From: Branchiostoma lanceolatum
Taxonomy: Eukaryota > Chordata > Leptocardii > Amphioxiformes > Branchiostomatidae
DNA: 64,000 bases
Direction of reading: 5' to 3'
NCBI RefSeq assembly: GCF_035083965.1
Contig: NC_089722.1
Coordinates: 34,333,958 to 34,397,957 of the forward strand
Below, one piece after another: positions 11,701 to 23,700 of this stretch. A model generated the notes under the pieces. It saw nothing but the letters and a program-made list of their open reading frames with translations. It was not told the DNA's origin and searched no databases. How positions within the stretch are numbered: position 1 is the stretch's first letter; the number at the start of each line of letters is the position of its first letter. The position numbers were made by a program, and so were the translations under genes.

Positions 11701-14700
11701 CCGACTGCGTACTTCACGACGGAGCTCCTAATGTCGGCTCAAACTGGCTCAAGGATGCCAGTGAACAGGGTAAGACAATTTATGCAGTTATTGTGTATGC
11801 AGTGTTTGGTGCAAGAAAGGATAAAGAGATGTCAGTTATTCTGCAAATAACAGTGATGTCAGATATTCCACAAACAGAGATGTCAGTTATTCCACAAACA
11901 ACAGAGATGTCAGATATTCCACCAACAGAGATGTCAGTTATTCCACAAACAACAGAGATGTCAGATATTCCACAAACAGAGATGTCAGTTATTCCACAAA
12001 CAACAGAGATGTCAGATATTCCACCAACAGAGATGTCAGTTATTCCACAAACAACAGAGATGTCAGATATTCCACAAACAGAGATGTCAGTTATTCCACA
12101 AACAACAGAGATGTCAGATATTCCACAAACAGAGATGTCAGTTATTCCACAAACAACAGAGATGTCAGATATTCCACAAACAGAGATGTCAGTTATTCCA
12201 CAAATAACAGACTATTGTATACTAGTATATTCTTGATATTTAAGTGTAATATATCAAAACCTTGACTGTTGTTGCCTTGAGATTTTGAAGTTAATAAAAT
12301 CAGATCTGAAGAAAGGCAGTAAGGTTTATAATTACATTTTGCTGACATGGTCCGAACCTGTACCTGTACCTGATTATAGTAGTGTCGCAGTACATGTACA
12401 TCATATTTTGGAGAGCGAGACACACGTAAAAGTCTCAAAATGTCATGTCTTGAACAATATAATTTCTTAGGTTTGTACTCTGTCTCAAAATTATAACTAT
12501 ACTCTCCTCGCCGTGTGTTTACTCATCCTTTTCTAGTGTTTCTAGATATGATTCACAACGTCTTCGAAAACGACTCGTTAAATCTGCTGTTTTGTATTGT
12601 CTTAGACCAGTTATGTGTCCTCCTCCTGGTAGCCTGGTAATATGAATTTTCTAATCGATCCATAGGCCGGTCCACTGATTGTTTTTACGGACCGTTTTTT
12701 TTGGACCGGTCCATCAAGAAATACTGGTTTTGTACCGGTACACGGTACCGGTACCCACCCCTAACCCTGACAAGTCACATAGTTGAATTTCGAGCCCTGA
12801 TTAGAAGGTACTTAACTGAGGGGGTAAAGACTGCCATCTCTGATTATTCAGTCATTATTCTGCATAGCTTTTTATTCCTGACCAGCAACTATGAATGCCT
12901 TAAAGTTTGCGGGGATTTAATCCTGTGATAGTTAGAAAATGGAGTGTTCGCAGTGATTTTTGATTCGTAGTTGAAACAAAGACTTAATATGCAGGCAGAA
13001 GACAGAAAAAGCATTTTTGCCGTGGTTTTAAGTTTCATGAAAATCATGAACACTAAGCCACCACAAAGATTTCAACATTTACAATAACAATAATTGGTCT
13101 GATTCTGCAGCTCAATTGGTGCTGGCAGCGCTGAAGTTGGCCACAGAAGTCCTGAGCAAAGGTGGCTGTTTTGTCACTAAGGTGTTCCGCTCCAAAGACT
13201 ACCACGCACTGCTCTGGGTCTTTCAGCAGCTCTTTAAGATGGTCCATGCCACTAAACCACAGGCCTCCAGACATGAGTCTGCTGAGATCTTTGTGGTCTG
13301 TGAGGTAAGAGAGTGTTCTGAATATCTTTTTCCTCTGTATCAATCAGATTTACATGAATAGAAGCGCACTTTATTTTATCACCAGATTCGTTACAATTTG
13401 TATATGCTGATGCCAGATGGGATGTCATCACTGTAGCTCAACTGGTGGAGTCTCACAGTTGAGCTTTTGGTTCCAATTAGTTGGTAACTGGAAGACCCCG
13501 GTTCAATACTTTCGGGAAGGGATTTGAAATGGGGCCTCCGTGTCCGAGGAGGTGCCTCAAGTCAAGCATGTTTAAGGGGAAGGGCTACATTGTGTAGCTG
13601 TAAAAATATACCCTGCTGCTGAAATTGAAACAGCAAGAAAACCTCCTGACCTATATATGTAACCACTAAAGATCACAAGGGCCTGAACGAACAAAGGAAT
13701 GGTACTTTCTGCCTCGTTAGTATACATAATTCTCATTCTTATGTTTCATGTCTAGGGGTTTATCGCTCCAGACAAGATTGATCCCAGGTTCTTGGATCCG
13801 AGGTTTGCCTTCAAGGAAGTTGATGTTGTGCAGACGACCCAGGTCAACCTCAAGACGCTTGAGCAGAAGAAAGCCAAGGCAGAAGGCTATGCTGACGGGG
13901 ACCTCACACTGTTCCACAAGGCCAAGGTGTCAGAGTTCATCAGTAGTGACACTTACGTGGACATGTTAGCCTCCAAAAATCAGGTGAGTTTTTCATTACA
14001 TTTATTCAATAACATATAATGTTCTATCAAAAGTCAGTATTATCACTGGAAAAGGATTGATATGTTCAAGGAGAAAACAGAAGAATGCAATGTACAATTC
14101 ATACAAATAGCTTATTTTGTTCTTTCAACACTGACTTAGATTCTGTTATTGTCCAGTGAATGTTTGTGGCATTGAATGTCCGAATGTCTAGACTAGCAGA
14201 CCCGAGATCGAAGGGTCATGGGTTCGATTCCTGGCATTCCCGTCTACACATTGTGTCCTCGGGAAAGACACTTGACACGACTTTCCTCACTCCACCCAGG
14301 TGTAAAAATGTGTATCTGACTTTGGTTTGGGAGGTAAAAGGTGGTGGAAGGAGAGAGATGGGCTCCACCTAGACACTGGATAATGACCAACTTCCCCTAC
14401 GGCCTCAAAAAGATCACATTGGGACTACTTTTACAAAATTTGATGTACCTTTACCACTAGTGTTTAATTTTCCCCAGTTTTATTCATTGTAAATATTTTG
14501 GCAGCTGTTCTTTGATGATGAGAGGATTGCCAACCATCCACTGACAACAAGTGAAATAAAACTGTGCTGTCAGGACATCAAGCTGCTGGGCAGAAAGGAC
14601 ATCAGGTATGTCTGACTTGTGGTAGGAATGCTTCCATGTTGTGATGATGACTTGTGTTAGGTGTGGAGGATTGTAATTATGACACGTGCTGGTAAAAGAG

Positions 14701-17700
14701 TTATGATTTTCAATTTCTGGCTATGATAACAATGTCGTAAGTTAATTGTGCAATTTGAGCTTTCATTTGAATATCGTAAGTTGAATAAATATAGAATGCA
14801 CACCATCATACTAAGTATTGCCTTTCATATACACTGTAGTAAAGTTACCACCAGGTATAATGTAAAGTACAAACTCAAATTGTTATTAGTTACTATGTGT
14901 GTGAACAATGATGTAAGGTGACATAAACTCTTGACTTCAGGGCACCTTGCCTTGACCAAACATGCTGATTGTAACAGACACATACATGTACATTTGTATA
15001 ATTAGCAGCTTTACGTCCTACTCTTTGACTTCAGGTTGCTTCTGAGATGGAGGAAGAAGATGAAGGAGATGTTGCAGTCCTCAACAGATACAGATCAAAG
15101 GTACCTTCATTTTCTTCTTTGTAGTTTTGTTCCAATCGCACTACTATTGATGACAGTGGACATGATTCTTAACACTCATTGACAAGGAATCCGAAGAAAC
15201 TTTGTTACGTTCATGTTTTGACTTATGTAGAATGTAAATTCAAACAGAGCCATTCAAAATACACTGAATACTTTGAAGTATCGAAATATATTTTGAACCA
15301 CTGTTTGAATTTAGGTTGATAATACTTGAATGCAGGAAGTGTCTCATAGTCATACATTTGTACATGTATTTACATTAATGTTGGCTCGTGATAATTTATG
15401 TTAATTTTTTTATTGTGTTACCATCATTGATACATTACAGTGTACATGTCATTCATAACATGTTCATGTAGGCGTCAGAAGATACATGTATAATCAAAAG
15501 TAACCTTTGTTGTATTACTTGTTTGGAATTACAAGTTGTAGAAATTTGCTCATTGCAAATTTTAAGATCCAAATTTATCTCTGCATCTAAATTCTTAGGT
15601 TAACCTATTCCCAAAAATGAATTTCAAGCCCTGATATACATGCACATTTTACAGTGCTCAGTCTGTACCTACACTGTATACATGTACATGTGATCTAAAC
15701 TCTCCTGAACTCTTACAGCACACCACAGACTGGTGCAGAGGAGGAGGAGGAGGAGGATGTGAAGATAGATGAACATCTGAGCCAGCTGCAGCAAGAGGAG
15801 GCAGCACAGCTCAAAAGGTTAGTACACTCTCCACCAGCACGTACAGCATGTATTATAATAACGTTCAGGTCGGGATTGGCCCACCACCTTCCCTTATCCG
15901 AGTAATCTAAGACCTTTGCTAAGTCGGCCAGCATTTTATTGTTCTCACATTAGTCTAGATCTACTCACTTTTTTTGCCTAGTTTTGTTGAGCACCACTTC
16001 TACCACCGGCCACACTTAGCCGTGCACCTCACCTACCCTGGACATGATGCCCCACAGCGGGTTTTGTCCAGTATCACTAAGACTAAGACTACACAGATCC
16101 TGGCATGCTGATGTAAAGCAGTCAAACCTCAATATACCTTGGGGAAGCTCTGCTAAACCGAGCTGAGATTTCTGCTTTTGTGGGCGTGGCCTCTAACCAG
16201 CTATCAACCAATCAGAGAATTGCCTTATTGTTTCCTTAAGCCAAAGCCAATTCTCTGATTTTCTACCATCATTTTATAGTTACATGCACATGTATGTGTA
16301 CATTAGCAGACATTACATTTAAAAGTAAACTTTTAAGGGGACATTGTGCATTTGCCAGCAAATATCATTTCTCTGAATGTCCTTTTTTATCTATGATTAT
16401 AGGAAGAAGAAGGAGGTTCAGAAAGAACGTCGGAAACTACAAGAGCGTATGGTGCTGAAAATGGATGTCTTGAACGACAAACACGACTTTCAGGAGGAGA
16501 GGCCACTTTTCAACTTGCAGCGCATTCAGAAAAAACAGGTAAGATTAGTGTGGTCTTCATACATCATAATACATTGTATATATTAAGTAACTTACATGTA
16601 TTCTATATCTTACTTCAACCATAAGGAGTGAAATTAGGTATGGCTCTAGGTAGCAGCCTCAAAATTGAACTCCTGGTTCCAGTGAGAAGGTAATTGAGAG
16701 ACCCCGGTTTAATCCTGAGTCAGGACATCTCAGTCAGGGCTGCACCCATCTTTCGGATGGGACATAAAACGGGGGCCCTGTGTTCGAGGAGGTGCATTGG
16801 GATGGGCTAGCAACACCGTTCTGTAATAATAAACCCTGTAGCTGATACAACAAGGGAACTACATGTAGCTGCCCTACATGTATGTACCGCTATAGGCACT
16901 ACAAGGGTTTGGACGAATAGTGATTGTAGTTTACTGCTTTTCGTTTGTCTGTGAGTCAATGTACATGTATGTGCATGAGTATGGATGCATGTGTGCGTGT
17001 GCGTGCATGTGTGTGTGTGTACTTGAGTGTGCATATGTGTGTGTGTGATATGTGTGTGCAATATACACAATGCAGCATTGCCATACAGCCTCAGTGCTGC
17101 TATTTTCATCTGGAAAGGTCACAAAATAGTACAGGTGAGTGAGTGAAGCCTGCCATCTCTGATTACTTGTAGTGATGTTTAATCATGATTAAAAGTCGTC
17201 AAAGGGACAAAAATGACAGCAAAACTCCAATATCTGTGTCCTGGCAGGAGCTAGCGGGTGTGAAGGGCGACGCCCACCTCAACACTGCGCTGGATGATAT
17301 CGGATCCGAGTCGGAAAGCGACGAGGAGCCAGAACCTCTAATCCAGCGGGATCCAGATCTGAACAGCGAGCCAGATTCTGATGACCTGGAGATCGCAAAG
17401 GCAGACCAACTCCAGTACGAGTCAGATCAGCCCAGTGCTGCTGCTGTGGATGATGACTATGACATTGGGTAAAACTTTGTCTCATGTATACATGTTCCTG
17501 GGTCATGGAATGTAGTATTGCAATAGTTTTGTAATTAAGTGTTTGTTTTTCATTTGTCAGCGTTTATACCAGGATATTCTTGCTTGCTTCTTCTTGATAT
17601 TCATAATCATCCAATATTATTATATTTAAGTTTGCGGTGTTCGCAGTAACCTCTTCACCCCAGACTCTGGGAAAATGCTTGGTCTGTCTATAAACTAACA

Positions 17701-20700
17701 AATTGTTTGAACTCAAAACCGCTGTATGCACAAATACTCCCTTCTGCAAAATGATGCCCCCACGAACTCAAATGCAACAGAATTATTATAATCCTTTAGA
17801 AGCTGCACTCCTGACTGAATTGCCATAGGATATTGCACATGTTTACATTTCATTTCTTCAACTGAAGGTTTTCCTTTTTTCCTCCTTCCCACATGAAGCG
17901 GAGTAGATGTTGAGTTGAAGAATCCTCTGTTGGTTGACCTGGAGTCAGCAGACACAGACAGAAGGGTGCTGATGAGAACAGACAGGTGGTTCAGCAAGGT
18001 AGGTACATGTACCTGTTCTGAACAACCCTTGTCATGGTCCGATTTAAGTCCTTCCACACCATAACGTGTATAGGGCAGCGCCCATCTCCGTTTCATAGCC
18101 CTGGGCCACACTGGGGTGCAATCACTGCAGCAGGGGGCTAGTCCACTGGCAGTGGAATGTGTTTAACTTCATACTGTTTCAGAAGTATGTACCATTCTTA
18201 GAAAGTCTTTAGTATGACTTGGTGCGCCTCTTATCCCAACATGTCCAACCAGGGCGCGAACTTGGGTCTTCTGGTTCTGAGTAATTTGAACCAGATGTGG
18301 TAAGTGACAGAGGCGCAGACCTCTACACCACAGGGACATGCCCCAAGGTCCGATTTACACTGTTGAATTGCAAGAGGTACGACAACGGCATGAAAATTGG
18401 CCTGATGTGTAAAATGATGACCATTTTTGTGGCCCATCGTCACCAACCTGGTGTTGTAATCAGATGCATGTCATAGGCACCCCCTTTATTTGTACATCCA
18501 CAATCATGTTTCTGTGGGCTATAATCAGAAACCATTGAATCCTTGCAAATTGCTAATTATTTGTTGACAAGAAAGTTATTGCAAATTATTTGTTAACTGA
18601 ATGAATTACAGGACATTTTTGCTGGGGTGACATCTGATGATGATGATGATGATGATTTGGAAGACATGGACCAGAAGGACGACAACGACAAGATTACTGG
18701 TTAGAATCACCTGTTGTCTTTCTTTTCAGTTTCCCTTTTCTAAATCCTGGTTATTACATGCTGCCAACCATTTTAAAATGATCTCATACTTTATATAGTT
18801 GAGCTAACTTGAATGTAGACCTTGTCAAGCTATAAATGTAGGGACACGTGTCAACAGGTGTATGTATTCTACTGTGCAAAGTTATTGCCTTAGTTTTGTT
18901 TTGAATACTGTTGTGCATTTCTTACCAATGAAGCTAGATAGTTGGAATACTTAATGCAAAATATTAAGTCTATTAAGTCGTTATATGAGTAATACATTCA
19001 TGTATGTTAAACTCTAGTCATGTTAAAGCAAAACAAATGGGTTAGGGTATGTGATCATGAACCAAATTATGTACTACATTGTTTCAATGATATAATGTAC
19101 TTGATTGTGAATGTTCTTACATTTTGCAAGTTGTATTGCCATAGTGATTCAAATGTAGCCATGGCACCATGCTAGACAATGTACACGTCTGACTGTTTCA
19201 AAATTTTATCCAGTCACTTGACTAACTGTTTTTGGCTTAGGCCACACCAATTTAATTTCTTGGTTAACAGATTTTTTTTTAAATCTTAGCAAAAAAAAAG
19301 CATGAAAACAGAAGGCTGGGATAAAAAACATGCACCTGACCCTGAAATTGTGTGCACCAAAGTACAAACTTTCCTGAGATTCTGTTTTCCTGTTGATTTT
19401 CCAGTCTAACATTTTTTTTTTAATACCGTTAACTAAGAAATTAAAATGGTGTGGCCTTATGTATCAGTTTATAACATACAGATGTTATAAAATGTTCAAA
19501 CTTGTATATGCTTCTTAATGTGTTATTTATCTGTGCTTAAATGTACAGATGAGGGAGTCCAGGAGGAGGAATCCCCAGTAGAAAAACACTGTTCTGAGAG
19601 AGAGATGACTGGGGATGATTCAGACACTGATGCCAGCGATTCAGAAGGTAGGGTGGACAGACAAACATGACAAAACCACTGAAAAGGCTTACCGGTATAT
19701 TAAATTATCATGATAGCAGTTCAGGATCTTTTGGATTAAACCATACATGTGTTGATATGCAAGTGCTTTGTATTTATGAAGAAAGAACCTGCTGCATTGC
19801 TTGATTGATGTCAAAATGCTAGAAAAACAAGCTAGCTGTGTACTACATTTGTCAAGTTTGTGTAGGACAGAGGACTGACTGTACAGACACATGTGTACCA
19901 TGACACCTTACAGTTAGGCCACACCAATTGGGTTTCATGCTTCTCTGAGTTTTGTAGGACATTGATCGAGTCACGCTGTGCGTGCATGGAAAACAAAAAA
20001 ATGATAGAAAAAGAACCAGCATTGTGTGTTGGACACAAATACTACCACTAGGGGTGGATACCGGTTTGCTGGACCTGATTCGGACCTGTATAACATCCAA
20101 GAATCGAGTCCAAAAAAACCTGAAAGCCTAAAACCTGAGTCCAAAAAAACTGAACAAAGTACAAATATATGTTTCTATTTTTTTTTATAAAAAGTGTTTT
20201 GAGTCTCCCCTCTGACAAAAAAGGCATTTAAAATAAGTGCAACATTCAAATATCAAACACTGGTTTATCTTGAAAGTCTTCTCACCAAGAAACATTTATA
20301 GTTGAGTGTCTCAGTATTAATTCTCTATGTTTAATATTGGTCTAATAAAACAAAATATCAACTGGACCTGAACCTGAATCTCTGGACCTAAACTTGGACT
20401 TGGACCTTATTACGCCAAACCAGTATCCACCCCTAACTACCACAGGAGCCACCTAGTCAACATAGAATTAAAGGCAAGTCAGAAAATCCTAGCTGAAATC
20501 CATCTTTGTTTGTGTTGCTCCAGCAGCCAGTGACTATGATGTTGATGAGACCATAGGAAAGTCTGCCCAGACTACAGCTGTTCAAGCTCCGGTCAACAAG
20601 CCAAGACGAGATGGCTTTGAAGTTGTTCCTGAAAACGATGGTGAACTACAGCATAATGATTTTTTTTCCATCTTCTTTTGATAGGATCATTGCAACTGTT

Positions 20701-23700
20701 GTGTTTTTTATTCACAGACCTGATAAACATATCTGGCCAAGCCACCTAGACATAGTGGCTTTTGAGCCGTCTTGTTGAAAAATATAAATGAGTGTGCCAG
20801 CCAGTTAGCGACCAGACAAGTTTCCTATATGGCTGATTTTCCAGCGTGCGGCACGGCATGCACAGAAAACCTGTTTGTTTTGCACGAGGGTGATAGTTTC
20901 TTCGTATGTTTGGTTGGAGATCTTAGATTTGGTACCTGATAAACAAATTTGGACACAAGAAAAGACCCCCCCCCCCCCCAACATTCAATATTAATCAGTT
21001 TGCCTTATTTGGTACCTCAAAGCACTTTTTAGGCAATTCTCTGATTGGCTGACAGATGATTAGTGGCCACTCCCCCAGTAGCCACAAAGTCTGGCTGATG
21101 TGGCAGAGTCTGAATTGGCCTAATGTATAAATAAATGTACATTAACGGGTGTGGGACGATTCTGCGTGGGAGAATGTAGCCCATTGGTCTCTTCGCATTT
21201 GAGAGCTTTTGGGGTCAAACCCTGGCCAGGTCATACCAAGGACATTTCGCTACTTAATGGGAGTTGGAAACCACCACTATTACTAAGTGAAGTATCCCCC
21301 TACTACATGTGTTGGGGCTAGGGGTGGGTACCGGTACATAAAATTCAGGTCCGGTCCAGGTCCAGGTCCAGAGGGTCAGGTCCAGGTCCGGACCTGTACC
21401 TGTACCTGATTATAGTAGTGTAGCAGTACATCATATTTTGGAGAGCGAGACACACGTAAACTCTCCAAACGTCATGTCTGGAACAATATAATTTCTTAGG
21501 TTTGCACTTTGTCTGAAAATTATAACTACACTCTCCTCGCCGTCTGTTTACTCATCCTTTGAGTGTTTCTAGATATGATTCACAGCTAACGTCTTCGACA
21601 ACGACTCGTTAAATCTGCTGTTTTGTATTTTCTTAGTAGTGAGACCAGTTATGTGACCGCCTGCTGGTAGCCTGGTACTACGAATTTTCTAGTCGGTCCA
21701 TAGGCCGGTCCACTGATTTTTTACGGACCGGTTTTTTGGGATCGGTCCATTAAGAAATACCGGTTTTGTACCGGTACATGGTACCGGTACCCACCCCTAG
21801 TTGGGGCCCTTTGTGACCCAAGGAATGCAGAATCAGAGATGGACACTGCCCCTATACACCAATAGGTATGGGACGAATTTTAACTTTAACTGAGATGGTG
21901 CATGGAAGGTTTACAGTAGTGCAATGTCATCTGCAATGCCATGTGTGTCTCCAAGTAAAGCCAACCATTTCTTGTCTTATCTTATCTTATAGAAAGAACA
22001 AAGAGGAAACTGGACCCAGAGGGACTTGCCTTGGGGGCGCTAATCTCTACATCCAAGAAGAGGAAGAGAGACATTGTTGACTGGGCGTTTAACAGGTAAG
22101 GGTTGACCTTGCAATTTACTGTCTCAATAAGTTGAACAAGGTTTAAGAAATGTGACATTTTGTATTTGTGCAATGATTCTTGAGGAAGCAGTTGTAGAAG
22201 ATAGTTCTCTGCCATAATTGCAGACTTTTGAAGGTACAAAAAGTGTAATTCTGTGATAGAATTTAAAAAATACTAGATGATAAACCTGTACATGTAACGA
22301 GAATTGTCTCCATGATGATTATATTATGTTGCAGATATACATTTGATGATGATGGCCTGCCTGACTGGTTTGTGAAGGAGGAAGGCAAACACAGTAAGAA
22401 GCAACTACCAGTCACCAAGGTACAATAACATGTACATTGCTAATACTACTCTTGTACTATATTCTTCATTATCCTTACAAGGCCTATTATTATACATTTT
22501 GTACTTACTACAGATCTCATTCATGATGTATTCGGTTGCGGGGTTTAGAAAAATAGAGAATGAGGGTAAAGGATAAGGAATCAGACTAAGGATTTTTAGA
22601 GAATTATGTTGCTGTGTCTAATGTATACACAATAAAATCAGCATTATACTTTGACGAATGATGAACCAGGAAGCTATAGCCCTCTCAATAATTCCCCATG
22701 CTGTTTTCAGTCATGATACTATTTGATACGAATGCTGAACAGGAGTCTTTTGTAATACCAATGATGTACATGTACTGAAAACATTGGATTTATCATTTAT
22801 CAGCATAGAATTTGTACCCTGTACTGTACTGTACTGTACTGTATGGTGGAATTGTACATGACATTATTATGATGTATCATGGATTAGTTTTGCGACTCTC
22901 CCAAACACACATGCTTTATTTCTAGCTTTTATATGCTGTAGATTTTAAATAAGAAATTTAAAAGCATCGGCTGAAAAAGTTCAGGTGACCAAAAAATGTA
23001 AGAAATGTTTTGTATCCACAATTTGTCAGGACATGGTGATGGAGTACAGGGAGAAGCTGAAGGCCATTAACGCTCGGCCAGTCAAGAAGGTAGCAGAGGC
23101 CAAAGCCAGGAAGAAGAGGAAGGTAGGCACTGTTTAACTATCAGGTTGCTGTGGTAAGAACAATGGATGAATAGATAAATGTTTTCTTTGTAAAACATTG
23201 CTGCAACTTTGTGACAGCAATGTTTGTGGTGGTGGCGCGTGGCGCAACGGCAGGGTCTTCGGCCTAGAACCCAGAGGTCCCGGGTTCGAATCCCCTGACA
23301 CCACCGATGTTCTGAAAGGCACTTTACACAACTTTCCTCACTCCACCCAGGTGTAGAAATGGGTATACTGTTCTCTGCATGTGGCACTATTGAAATAAGT
23401 CAAAAAACTTGTGCAGTGCCACGTCGTCCTTGTCTGTCCAAAAACGACGTAAAAAAACTTGTGGCAGTATTTAATGTAGATGGACTCCAGGAAGAATAGT
23501 GTGAAATTATGAATAATGAACACTAATACTAGAGATCTGAATAAAACAAACAAACAAACGTAACAGTAAGCAGTATAAGACACAAATCCTCATGACATTG
23601 ACCTCACATTGATTATGCCAAGTCCTAATATTCCAGTGCTAAAAACTCCAACTTGGAGATTGAAGTACAATTTATTTCAATACTGAGACGATATACATTG

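Noticed and set aside
11827..12209. CRISPR-like regular repeats
   Set aside because: Contiguous tandem units without unique spacers in a eukaryotic intron.
23227..23305. Possible tRNA gene (A and B boxes present)
   Set aside because: No closing acceptor stem and it continues into a SINE body; the same applies to 14178, 36486 and 39728.
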